A DNA stretch of 32,390 nt from Eubacterium sp. (GCA_024696635.1 JAILGP010000043.1:1-32390); one strand, 5' to 3'. Positions 24,250 to 31,592 are shown, numbered from the stretch's first letter. Made by a program: numbers and translations. The notes: generated by a model from the letters alone, not told the origin.

Positions 24250-25979
24250 TAAAAACAATGCATAGGTTAATAAATAAAACTGGTCGTTATAAGACCAGAA
24301 TTCGCGCATCCTATATAACTGCATTTTTAAAAGGAATCATGATGAAGATTCCTATGATACTTTGTTTTCTGACTATAAGCTTTTTTATGCAGGGAACTAT
24401 GGATAAGCAAAAATGTCTTCTTCTGGGAATAGTCATGGTGGCAAGCGTAATTCTTGAAGCTATATTTGAGCATTTGTCAAATGTACTTCAATCCACTGCT
24501 GGTTATATGGTATTTGCAGATATGAGAATGGAACTTGGAGACCATCTGAGAAAGCTTCCTATGGGTTACTTTACAGAGGGTAATCTTGGGAAAATAAGCT
24601 CAGTTCTTTCAACAGATATGGTCTTTATTGAAGAAAATTGTATGGCTGTACTGGCGGAGCTCGTTACATTTATGATTTCCCAGGGACTCATGGTTATAAT
24701 GATGTTTGTGATGGACTGGCGTGTGGGACTTCTTTCTCTTTTGTTTACCGGAATTTTTGTGATAATAGGTAAACTTATGATGAAAAATACTATGGACCAC
24801 TCTGCGAAGAAGCAGGAATACAGTGAACATCTTACCGATGCAGTACTGGATTTTACAGAGGGAATTGGGATCATCAAAGCCTATAATATGCTTGGGGAAA
24901 AGTCCAAATCCCTTACAGATAATTTTGCCAAATCCTGTGATGAAAGCATTGCATTTGAAAAGGATTATACCCCATGGTCCATGAGCATGAACCTGGTTTA
25001 TGGAATTGGAACTGCAGCTGAAATAGCGCTTTCTGCTTATCTTTATAAGGCGGGGGTAATCAGTAACATTTACCTCATGGGTATAATCATATTCCTTTTT
25101 GATATATTTATCTCTATTAAGGCTTACTATGGACAGATGGCAAGGCTTACTGTTACCTCAGCCTGCCTGGACCGCATCGAGGAGGTCTTTAATGAGAAGG
25201 AGCTTGAGAATAAGGGAAGTAAGGTCTTGCCTGTGAGTGGCGCAGGAATTGGCGCAGCTGCAGAGATTGAATATGAAAATGTAACATTTGCCTATACGGA
25301 TAAGGATGTTCTAAAGAATATATCCTTCAAAGTAAATCCGGGGGAAATGATTGCATTAGTTGGCCCATCCGGTGGCGGTAAGTCCACAATTGCGAATCTT
25401 CTGGCAAGATTTTGGGATGTGAAGAGTGGAAGCATCAAGGTTCGTGGAATTGATATAAGAGATCTACAAATGGGAAGCCTCATGGATAATATCAGTATGG
25501 TATTCCAGAGGGTATATCTTTTCCAGGACACTGTCTATAACAACATAGCAATCGGAAGACCAGACGCCACAAAAGAGGAAGTTGAAAATGCCGCTAAAAA
25601 GGCAAGATGCTACGACTTCATCATGAATCTTCCTGATGGTTTCGATACCGTAATCGGAGAAGGTGGAGCTTCACTTTCTGGAGGCGAAATGCAGAGGCTC
25701 TCCATAGCAAGATGTATCCTCAAGGATGCACCGATTGTAATACTTGATGAAGCAACAGCCAGCGTAGATGCAGATAACGAAAGAGCAATCCAGGAAGCTA
25801 TATCAGAACTCTGTAAGAACAAGACCCTTCTGGTAATAGCCCACAGATTAAAGACCATCAAAAATGCTGACAAAATACTTGTCATATCAGACGGCCAGAT
25901 CGTCGAAAGCGGATCAGACAAAGAACTAATGGAAGGTAAAGGCAAATACGCCCACCTTGTAGAACTACAAAGCGCATAA
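24246..25979 (+). CDS. ABC half-transporter, second of the AraC-linked pair
   Basis: A 577-residue fused membrane/ATPase protein: six helices (about 25-310), Walker A GPSGGGKST (about 373), signature LSGGE (about 478), Walker B IVILDEAT with canonical ASVDADNE D-loop, and an H-loop in VIAHRL. ATG at 24246 was chosen because GGAGG lies 8 nt upstream and it overlaps the previous stop as ATGA; a longer reading from 24204 lacks a site. It is the expected heterodimer partner of the preceding protein. The stop is followed by a degenerate then a complete palindrome and a terminator. Confidence 0.85.
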   Translation: MIKTMHRLINKTGRYKTRIRASYITAFLKGIMMKIPMILCFLTISFFMQGTMDKQKCLLLGIVMVASVILEAIFEHLSNVLQSTAGYMVFADMRMELGDHLRKLPMGYFTEGNLGKISSVLSTDMVFIEENCMAVLAELVTFMISQGLMVIMMFVMDWRVGLLSLLFTGIFVIIGKLMMKNTMDHSAKKQEYSEHLTDAVLDFTEGIGIIKAYNMLGEKSKSLTDNFAKSCDESIAFEKDYTPWSMSMNLVYGIGTAAEIALSAYLYKAGVISNIYLMGIIIFLFDIFISIKAYYGQMARLTVTSACLDRIEEVFNEKELENKGSKVLPVSGAGIGAAAEIEYENVTFAYTDKDVLKNISFKVNPGEMIALVGPSGGGKSTIANLLARFWDVKSGSIKVRGIDIRDLQMGSLMDNISMVFQRVYLFQDTVYNNIAIGRPDATKEEVENAAKKARCYDFIMNLPDGFDTVIGEGGASLSGGEMQRLSIARCILKDAPIVILDEATASVDADNERAIQEAISELCKNKTLLVIAHRLKTIKNADKILVISDGQIVESGSDKELMEGKGKYAHLVELQSA

Positions 25980-25996
25980 TTTATCCCAAACAGCGA

Positions 25997-26023
25997 TTTA
26001 CCAAAAGGGACCCCTTTGGCAAA
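25997..26023 (+). repeat. Palindrome copy 10 (loop deleted)
   Basis: A 27 bp copy 17 nt after the ABC stop codon. The centre TCAG is missing, leaving AAAAGGG directly joined to ACCCCTTT. A degenerate start (TTTATCC) follows the stop itself. Confidence 0.85.
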
Positions 26024-26024
26024 A

Positions 26025-26059
26025 AATCTCGTAGACATGATAGTTTACGGGATTTTTTT
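26025..26059 (+). terminator. Terminator of the AraC-linked ABC operon
   Basis: A 9 bp stem AATCTCGTA / TACGGGATT with one G-U pair, about 12 nt loop, T run 26053-26059. It directly follows palindrome copy 10, showing that the palindrome is not the only terminator here. Confidence 0.75.
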
Positions 26060-26176
26060 GTGAAATGTAAAATAAAACCACCAAAATATAAATCAAACCG
26101 CCACCAAAATGCAAAATGAATTTGAATAAAGGATATGAATAGTGCATAATCAGATTGGAGACAATAAAGCAACATA

Positions 26177-26347
26177 ATGAATCAAGTAAGCTTGTTGAAG
26201 GTTTACAATGATAATCATAGAATTAAGAATTTGATTGAGAAATATGAAAATGGCGACATAAAAAATCCAGAATCTAAACAAATAATAGAAACATTAAACT
26301 ACATGTTAGATAAAGGCATAAAACTAGAACAAGAAGCACTGAATTAA
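26177..26347 (+). CDS. Hypothetical 56-residue protein
   Basis: A short open frame encoding a charged, mostly helical 56-residue protein (MNQVSLLKVYN at the start, KLEQEALN at the end). No family recognised and no membrane segment. A ribosome site is weak: GGAG lies 16 nt upstream. The main support is that its TAA is directly followed by a full palindrome copy, as with the real genes here. The 117 bp before it hold only AT-rich sequence after the terminator. Confidence 0.5.
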   Translation: MNQVSLLKVYNDNHRIKNLIEKYENGDIKNPESKQIIETLNYMLDKGIKLEQEALN

Positions 26348-26393
26348 TTTACCAAAAGGGTCAGACCCCTTTGGAAAAAACCCCTTTGGCAAA
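26348..26393 (+). repeat. Palindrome copy 11 with duplicated right arm
   Basis: Starts directly after the TAA of the 56-residue ORF, centre TCAGA. The right arm CCCCTTTGG occurs twice (about 26366 and 26381), separated by an A run, suggesting slippage or rearrangement within the element. Confidence 0.85.
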
Positions 26394-26415
26394 AATGTAA
26401 TGGGATGGTGATGAT

Positions 26416-27294
26416 ATGAAGGTACTTTGTTTTGGGTCACTTAATATTGATTATGTATATAGCATGGATCATATTGTGCAACCTGGAGAAACGGAAAATA
26501 GCAGCAATAGATCCATAAATCCTGGCGGCAAGGGCCTCAACCAGTCAATTGCACTGGCAAGAGCCGGGCTCACCGTCTGGCTGGCTGGCATGGTGGGAGC
26601 GGAAGGAAAAGATTTAATAGACAAATGCAATCAAAATGGAGTAAATGCTGATTTAGTGCGGGTAACAGATGGTCCCTCGGGTCATACTATTATTCAGGTG
26701 GATAAGGATGGTAATAACTCCATAATCCTTTATGGCGGCGCCAATCAGTGCATGACCTCTGATTATATAGACCAGGTGCTGAAGGCCTTTGATAGTGGGG
26801 ACATGCTTATTCTGCAAAATGAAATAAATAAGCTTGATGAGATAATAGATAAGGCTTACACCAGGGGCATGACAATCGTGCTCAATCCTTCGCCCTATAA
26901 TCAGGCTCTGGATAAATGCGATTTAACAAAGATTTCCTATTTCTTTATAAATGAAATAGAAGGTTATCAGATGACTTGCTGCAAGGAACCTGATCAGATT
27001 CTGAAGACAATTCATAGCAAGTATCCTCTGGCAAATGTAATTTTAACCCTTGGGGAAGATGGGGCCATGTATTATGACGGTCAGACCATTTATCGCCAGG
27101 AGGCATATAAGGTTAAGGCTGTTGATACTACTGCGGCGGGCGATACATTTACAGGCTACTTTGTTTCTTCATTGGTAAATGCAATGGCCCCCCAAGAGGG
27201 TCTTGTTCTGGCAGCTAAAGCCTCGGCCATTGCTGTCACAAAACCAGGAGCCCTTGATTCAATTCCAGTATTAGAAGAGGTTATAAAAATATGA
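26416..27294 (+). CDS. PfkB-family carbohydrate kinase, ribokinase-like
   Basis: A 292-residue cytosolic kinase transferring phosphate from ATP to a sugar or nucleoside hydroxyl. Family signatures: the substrate motif NPGGKGLNQSIALARAG (36-52), INEIEGYQM, and the C-terminal DTTAAGDTFTGYF (about 237-249) containing the anion hole and catalytic Asp. The closest general match is ribokinase, but there are no ribose transport or pyranase genes nearby, so ribose is not certain. Its stop overlaps the next gene by ATGA, so it is translationally coupled to the U32-like protein. Confidence 0.8.
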   Translation: MKVLCFGSLNIDYVYSMDHIVQPGETENSSNRSINPGGKGLNQSIALARAGLTVWLAGMVGAEGKDLIDKCNQNGVNADLVRVTDGPSGHTIIQVDKDGNNSIILYGGANQCMTSDYIDQVLKAFDSGDMLILQNEINKLDEIIDKAYTRGMTIVLNPSPYNQALDKCDLTKISYFFINEIEGYQMTCCKEPDQILKTIHSKYPLANVILTLGEDGAMYYDGQTIYRQEAYKVKAVDTTAAGDTFTGYFVSSLVNAMAPQEGLVLAAKASAIAVTKPGALDSIPVLEEVIKI

Positions 27295-28184
27295 AGGCCC
27301 ATTACCACCTTCCAGGTTTATTTGAATTTTATGATTTATATAAAGCATTTCTCCCTATATTTAGGGACCATAGGGAATACTTTTATGACTGGTGCGATAT
27401 AGGTTCTATTTACGGTGCGCCGGCGGACTGTATCTGGGGCGGAGGCCGGGTTGGTTTCGGTGACGAGACGGCCCCAAAGGTTGCGGTCCTCATGAATGAA
27501 TTTAATTTATCCTCGCGCATTACATTTAGCAATTCCCTGCTTACAGAGGAACATCTTTCTGACCCCAAATGTAATCACCTGTGTATCCTATTTGAGAAAA
27601 ATGGAAATGTACCAAATGGCATAATCATCTGTTCGGACATTCTGATGGATTATATAAGGAAGAAATATCCGGGATTTTATTTTGTTTCATCCACAACAAA
27701 GGTTTTGAGAAAGTTTGAGGAGTTTGAGCAGGAGCTAAGTAGGGAAGAATTCAGATGTGTGGTTCCCGATTTCAGGCTTAATAAGAAAATTGATAGGCTG
27801 GGGACCCTGCCAGAAGGTCAGAAGAAAAAGGTGGAATTTTTGTGCAATGAATGCTGTTGGTTTGAATGCTATGATAGAAAAAAATGCTACGAAAATGTAA
27901 GCGCTAAAAGTCTTGGCCTGGACATTGAAGACCATATCTGCGTCTCCCCCACGGCTGAAAGAGGATACCGATTCTCCGAGGCAATGAAAAATCCCGGCTT
28001 TATCGGAATAGACGACATACAGAATACATATATGCCCATGGGCTTTACAGAATTTAAAATTGAAGGCCGAAGCCTTGGCAGCGCCGTCATACTGGAAATG
28101 CTGCTATACTACATGACAAAACCAGAATACCAGCTTCGCGTAAGAGAAGAGATATACCTTGACTCCATGCTGGACCTCTTCTAA
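27291..28184 (+). CDS. U32/TIM-barrel-like protein with cysteine cluster
   Basis: A 297-residue protein. The mid-region has a dense cysteine cluster (C185, C188, C189, C193, C199 and another about 20 residues later) that could hold an Fe-S cluster or zinc. The C-terminal NPGFIGIDDIQ and MGFTEFKIEGR resemble motifs of the U32 peptidase-like / UbiU-type barrel proteins. An N-terminal SIYGAPADCIWGGGR region carries further Cys and Gly. No signal peptide. The family link is tentative. It is coupled to the ribokinase-like gene by a 4 nt overlap, which suggests linked function. It ends directly in a palindrome copy. Confidence 0.55.
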   Translation: MKAHYHLPGLFEFYDLYKAFLPIFRDHREYFYDWCDIGSIYGAPADCIWGGGRVGFGDETAPKVAVLMNEFNLSSRITFSNSLLTEEHLSDPKCNHLCILFEKNGNVPNGIIICSDILMDYIRKKYPGFYFVSSTTKVLRKFEEFEQELSREEFRCVVPDFRLNKKIDRLGTLPEGQKKKVEFLCNECCWFECYDRKKCYENVSAKSLGLDIEDHICVSPTAERGYRFSEAMKNPGFIGIDDIQNTYMPMGFTEFKIEGRSLGSAVILEMLLYYMTKPEYQLRVREEIYLDSMLDLF

Positions 28185-28215
28185 TTTACCAAAAGGGTCA
28201 GACCCCTTTGGCAAA
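28185..28215 (+). repeat. Stop-codon palindrome copy 12
   Basis: A 31 bp consensus copy, centre TCAGA, starting directly after the TAA of the U32-like gene and 5 nt before a TTGACA promoter. Confidence 0.9.
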
Positions 28216-28220
28216 TTTTG

Positions 28221-28250
28221 TTGACAAATGAAAAGAAATGTAGTTATATT
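28221..28250 (+). promoter_or_regulatory. Strong promoter of the 25-residue peptide unit
   Basis: Perfect TTGACA (28221-28226), 17-18 nt spacer, TTATAT/TATATT (28244-28250). The leader that follows can fold into two small hairpins (GAGGA with TCCTC; GAGT with ACTC) before the ribosome site. Confidence 0.75.
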
Positions 28251-28329
28251 AACAAACAGTGAGGAAAGCACGAATCCTCAGAGTGAAAACTCAGTAACTT
28301 ATTAACCCCAGAAAAGGAAGGAGGACAAT

Positions 28330-28407
28330 ATGCGAAATAATAATATATTTAACAATTTAATATGTAGTATTGAGGCAGTGGTTGTCCTTGGTATATCTGA
28401 GAGTTAA
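28330..28407 (+). CDS. 25-residue peptide, candidate leader or free small protein
   Basis: ATG at 28330 follows a very strong ribosome site, AAGGAAGGAGG, by 5 nt. The peptide starts MRNNNIFNN and ends with EAVVVLGISES. The run of Val, Leu and Ile codons resembles attenuator leader peptides of branched-chain amino-acid operons, but no such genes follow; an intrinsic terminator lies 150 nt downstream. It could instead be a short membrane-active or signalling peptide. The remainder of 28408-28884 holds 22 bp repeats, the terminator and AT-rich sequence. Confidence 0.55.
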   Translation: MRNNNIFNNLICSIEAVVVLGISES

Positions 28408-28427
28408 TGAATCTTTGATCATTTCAT

Positions 28428-28480
28428 TTGACTGATATTCGGCTGATATTTGACTGATATTCGGCTGATATTTGGCTGGT
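28428..28480. repeat. 22 bp tandem repeat, 2.4 copies
   Basis: Units begin at 28428, 28450 and 28472: TTGACTGATATT followed by CGGCTGATAT. The block is flanked by TCTTTGAT (about 28412) and its inverse ATCAAAGA (about 28493), so the whole region could fold as one branched hairpin. Confidence 0.85.
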
Positions 28481-28555
28481 CTAACAATTTAATCAAAGAA
28501 AATTCTATTAATTTGAATTCCATTATAAAACTTAACAGATAAGGATAACTATGAC

Positions 28556-28590
28556 CTCTGGAGTGGCAAATGCTGCTTCAGAGTTTTTTT
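28556..28590 (+). terminator. Rho-independent terminator of the peptide unit
   Basis: Stem CTCTGGAG / CTTCAGAG (8 pairs, one G-U), 12 nt loop, seven T at 28584-28590. Confidence 0.85.
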
Positions 28591-28780
28591 CTTGCGTGGG
28601 AAACCAGGAGTCAGTTAGTCTTGGCACCAGACACAAACAATTTTAGTAGTGTGCATAAACATTTGGCTCTATGTAGTATCAGCACCAGGTACAAGCATTC
28701 ATAGTTTCGCAGTCTAGTTGCCGGTAATCCTCAGACACCCAAGTCCCACATACTACATTAAATAAATAACATTTAAAAAT

Positions 28781-28900
28781 ATGAACATCACAAATGCCAA
28801 TAATAATGAATTACCAAGCCCCATAACAAGTGAAGCTCTGGTACTCTGGCTAAAGTATATAGAGCAAAGTAGAAAGGAAAAAAAATGCGAGATAGATTAG
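28781..28900 (+). CDS. Possible 39-residue ORF overlapping the Cys-rich gene
   Basis: An open frame with plausible composition (SEALVLWLKYIEQSRK in the middle) that ends 16 nt inside the next gene in another frame. No ribosome site is visible before its ATG. It may be a remnant or a coupling ORF; weakly supported. Confidence 0.25.
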   Translation: MNITNANNNELPSPITSEALVLWLKYIEQSRKEKKCEID

Positions 28901-29085
28901 AACCCTGCATCTATTACATTTGCAAGGATGCGGATTGCAAAAAAGGATTTGTAAAAGTAGACATGAAGAAATGCAAAAATTGTCCCAAATATCAACCTAG
29001 AAAGTCCAAGAAAAACATGGATTCTATCAGGGAGAAAAAGCAGAAGGACAAGGACAGACATGATAATTGGAAAGAAGGTAGTTAA
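28885..29085 (+). CDS. Cys-rich mini-protein upstream of RtcB
   Basis: A 66-residue basic protein. Its first 40 residues carry five cysteines (LEPCIYYICKDADCKK, then KKCKNCPKY), a likely zinc knuckle or ribbon, followed by a Lys/Arg/Asp-rich tail. No named family is recognised. AAAGGA lies upstream of ATG and the stop is 3 nt before the RtcB start, so they form a tight operon. A basic zinc-binding protein next to an RNA ligase suggests an RNA-binding or RtcB-accessory role, which is inference. Confidence 0.7.
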   Translation: MRDRLEPCIYYICKDADCKKGFVKVDMKKCKNCPKYQPRKSKKNMDSIREKKQKDKDRHDNWKEGS

Positions 29086-29088
29086 TTT

Positions 29089-30276
29089 ATGATAACAATA
29101 TACGGAAAATATACAAATGCTACTGTCTACACGGTAGCAAACGAATTATATGCATTGGACGAATATGCAAGAAAACAGCTGCAAATGATATGCAACCATC
29201 CAAGTGCCCGGAACAGCAAAATCAGGGTAATGCCAGATGTGCATCCGGGAAAGGTTGGAACCATTGGTCTTACCATGACGGTGGGGGATTCCATCCTTCC
29301 CAGCCTGGTTGGCGTTGACATCGGGTGCGGCATGACCATAGCAAGTCTAAAAATAAAAGGTGGACTTCATTTTGATCAGCTGGATACAGTGATAAGGGAA
29401 AATGTACCAGTCGGCCCCCGCATCCGAAGTAAGGAGCATAAATTCGCCGACCGGATCGACCTGTCAAGGTTGAGATGCTGCAAAAACATCAATGCAAGTA
29501 AGGCGGTTCGGAGCATAGGAAGCCTTGGTGGAGGAAATCATTTCATTGAACTTGATAAGGATGAAGATGGAAATGTATATCTTGTGATACATTCCGGAAG
29601 CAGGCATTTGGGGATGGAGGTGGCAGAACATTATCTCCATGCAGGCCAGAAGGAAAGCCAAATGAAAAAGCAGGGCCACGCATCCTATGAAATGACATGT
29701 CTTAGCGGGGAATTAATGGATGACTATCTATATGATATAAAGATTATTCAGGACTTCGCCAGGCTCAATAGGGAAGCTATGATTGAATCCATCGTAAAAG
29801 GAATGAAATGGAAGGTGGAAAATACATTTACCTGCATTCATAATTATGTGGATTTTTCATTTTGTGATGAAAAAAATAGTTCGCTTACAAATGATAATTC
29901 TCAGGCAGAAACAGGACCAATCTTAAGAAAGGGTGCCATTAGCGCAAAGGAAGGGGAGAAAGTAATCATCCCTATAAATATGCGGGACGGTATCATACTT
30001 GGAACAGGACTTGGCAATCCGGACTGGAATTATTCCGCTCCACATGGGGCCGGCAGGATATATAAGCGTTCCGAAGTGTCTGAGCACTATACTTTATCAG
30101 AATTTAAAAAAGCCATGAAGGACATACACTCAATTTGTATTAATAAGGATACCCTGGATGAAAGCCCATTTGCCTATAGAGGGATAGATGATATTGCGGC
30201 TGCCATAGGTGACACGGTTAGTATTGATAAAATCATAAAACCAATTTACAACTATAAAGCCGGCGGCCAGAACTGA
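29089..30276 (+). CDS. rtcB: RNA-splicing ligase RtcB
   Basis: A 395-residue GTP-dependent RNA ligase joining 2',3'-cyclic phosphate (or 3'-phosphate) ends to 5'-OH ends; in bacteria linked to RNA repair. Near full family length. Conserved elements: VMPDVHPGK and VGVDIGCGM (metal-binding Asp/Cys), GSLGGGNHFIEL and IHSGSRHLG with metal-binding His, CIHNYV, and SAPHGAGR with H319 as the expected guanylylated histidine. It is co-transcribed with the Cys-rich mini-protein; no RtcR or archease is seen here. Its TGA is followed by a degenerate then a full palindrome. Confidence 0.93.
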   Translation: MITIYGKYTNATVYTVANELYALDEYARKQLQMICNHPSARNSKIRVMPDVHPGKVGTIGLTMTVGDSILPSLVGVDIGCGMTIASLKIKGGLHFDQLDTVIRENVPVGPRIRSKEHKFADRIDLSRLRCCKNINASKAVRSIGSLGGGNHFIELDKDEDGNVYLVIHSGSRHLGMEVAEHYLHAGQKESQMKKQGHASYEMTCLSGELMDDYLYDIKIIQDFARLNREAMIESIVKGMKWKVENTFTCIHNYVDFSFCDEKNSSLTNDNSQAETGPILRKGAISAKEGEKVIIPINMRDGIILGTGLGNPDWNYSAPHGAGRIYKRSEVSEHYTLSEFKKAMKDIHSICINKDTLDESPFAYRGIDDIAAAIGDTVSIDKIIKPIYNYKAGGQN

Positions 30277-30286
30277 TTTCCCAAAA

Positions 30287-30317
30287 TTTACCAAAAGGGT
30301 CAGACCCCTTTGGCAAA
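30287..30317 (+). repeat. Palindrome copy 13
   Basis: A 31 bp consensus copy, centre TCAGA, 10 nt after the RtcB stop. The stop itself is followed by TTTCCC, a partial left arm. Confidence 0.9.
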
Positions 30318-30343
30318 TTATTGTGTATTTTATGTTGCCATTA

Positions 30344-30372
30344 TTGTTGTAAAAAGGTATCCATGATATACT
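30344..30372 (+). promoter_or_regulatory. Promoter of the TlpA-like gene
   Basis: TTGTTG (30344-30349), 17 nt, TATACT (30367-30372) preceded by TGA as an extended -10. Confidence 0.55.
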
Positions 30373-30415
30373 AGATTATCTTCATGATGGTTTTGTATTA
30401 GGGAGGTTTTTAATC

Positions 30416-31156
30416 ATGAAAAATGTTATTTATAAGAGAAAAAACAAGAAAAAGAATAAAGGAAAATTAAGCAAAATCACATGCCTTATAATGATTTGTA
30501 CTTTTGCATTATTTGCCTTTTCAGCCTGCTCGGATGATAATCCTGGAGCTACTTCAGATTCTGGTGATATAGTAAATGTAGAAGAAAATGTAGAAGCAGA
30601 CGAAGATGCAGAAACAGCTGACAAAACAGAAACAACAGACGATGCAGCCCAAACAGACGATGCAGCCCAAACAGACAATGCAGACACATCTGACAGGGCA
30701 AATGCAGATCTTAAGACAGGTGATATAAAGATTCTCGAGGTTGGTGACATGGCCCCCGATTTTACTGTTGAACTTGTTAGCGGGGATAGTATCAAGCTGT
30801 CTGATTATGATGACAAAATAGTTCTTCTTAATTTCTGGGCTACCTGGTGCGGACCTTGTGTAAATGAGATGCCAGCTTTTGAAATGCTAAAAAATGACGG
30901 AAATTCTAACCTTGAGATTATCTGCGTTAACTGTATGGATGACAAAAAAACGGTCAATTCCTTTGTGGAGGAAAATGGATATACGTTTAATATTGGCTAT
31001 GATGTTGACGGAGCCATTGAGTCCTATTATCCAACAGACGGAATTCCATATACCCTTGTAATCAATAAAGGAAAGGTTAATAAGATTTTTCTTGGGGCTT
31101 ACGACGCTGAGACCCAATATAAGGAATATAAAAATGCAATAGATGCCTGCGAATAA
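30416..31156 (+). CDS. TlpA/ResA-like thioredoxin-fold lipoprotein
   Basis: A 246-residue lipoprotein. Very basic N-terminus, hydrophobic segment and lipobox FSAC with C38. An acidic Asp/Thr/Ala linker (39-100) contains an 18 bp in-frame repeat (DDAAQT units). The AhpC/TlpA-type thioredoxin domain has GDMAPDF, then FWATWCGPC (W144, C145, C148), and the cis-Pro motif GIPYTLV. It would reduce or exchange disulfides outside the membrane. GGGAGG lies upstream of ATG. The CXXC peptide and Fe-S membrane protein that follow probably supply electrons, an inference from neighbourhood. Confidence 0.88.
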   Translation: MKNVIYKRKNKKKNKGKLSKITCLIMICTFALFAFSACSDDNPGATSDSGDIVNVEENVEADEDAETADKTETTDDAAQTDDAAQTDNADTSDRANADLKTGDIKILEVGDMAPDFTVELVSGDSIKLSDYDDKIVLLNFWATWCGPCVNEMPAFEMLKNDGNSNLEIICVNCMDDKKTVNSFVEENGYTFNIGYDVDGAIESYYPTDGIPYTLVINKGKVNKIFLGAYDAETQYKEYKNAIDACE

Positions 31157-31224
31157 ACAACAGTAAACTAGAAATAAAAAAGCAGCCTGTGAATAAACGG
31201 CAGTAAACTAGAAATAAAAAATGC
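31145..31224. repeat. 40 bp tandem duplication spanning the TlpA-like stop codon
   Basis: Unit 1 (31145-31184) begins inside the gene at its last codons and includes the TAA; unit 2 (31185-31224) repeats it with three changes. The extra unit duplicates the 3' end of the gene outside the reading frame. Confidence 0.9.
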
Positions 31225-31229
31225 AGCTT

Positions 31230-31259
31230 TTGGATAAATTACACGATAGTTAGTATAAT
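31230..31259 (+). promoter_or_regulatory. Putative promoter of the CXXC peptide / Fe-S protein genes
   Basis: TTGGAT (31230-31235), 18 nt, perfect TATAAT (31254-31259), about 60 nt upstream of the small membrane protein. Confidence 0.5.
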
Positions 31260-31318
31260 AGAAGCATAAAACAGTAGTATAAACATGCCTTAAATAAAAG
31301 CATATAATTATAAATAAA

Positions 31319-31513
31319 ATGGTAAATGCAATGGATAAGAAAATCAATTCAGGAAAGACAAAATCAAATAATAATCCAAATATAATAATTGGCCGGGCTA
31401 TAATATTCCTACTGGGAGCAGGACTTCTTATTGTGGGTCTTGTTGATGGCGGTTTCAGGGATGTTATGGCCAAGGCAATCAGGATATGTTATGAATGTAT
31501 CGGCATAGGTTGA
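31319..31513 (+). CDS. CD1871A-like small membrane protein with CXXC motif
   Basis: A 64-residue protein with one membrane helix (about 25-43), a short amphipathic segment, and the C-terminal signature KAIRICYECIGIG, giving a CXXC (C57, C60). This matches the CD1871A-type family of clostridial CXXC peptides as I remember it. The CXXC could relay electrons or bind a metal. The start could also be ATG at 31331; neither has a strong ribosome site. It lies between a thioredoxin-like lipoprotein and a 4Fe-4S membrane protein, which supports a redox role. Confidence 0.7.
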   Translation: MVNAMDKKINSGKTKSNNNPNIIIGRAIIFLLGAGLLIVGLVDGGFRDVMAKAIRICYECIGIG

Positions 31514-31522
31514 ACAAATCAT

Positions 31523-31592
31523 ACATATACATCCATATAAATAAATACACATATACATCCATATAAATAAATACACATATACATAAATAATC
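31523..31592. repeat. 26 bp intergenic tandem repeat, 2.7 copies
   Basis: Units begin at 31523, 31549 and 31575: ACATATACATCC followed by ATATAAATAAATAC. It fills the space between the CXXC peptide gene and the Fe-S protein gene. Confidence 0.9.

Noticed and set aside
28256-28330. Known riboswitch or T-box in the peptide leader
   Set aside because: No T-box sequence or riboswitch core recognised; only small local hairpins are visible.
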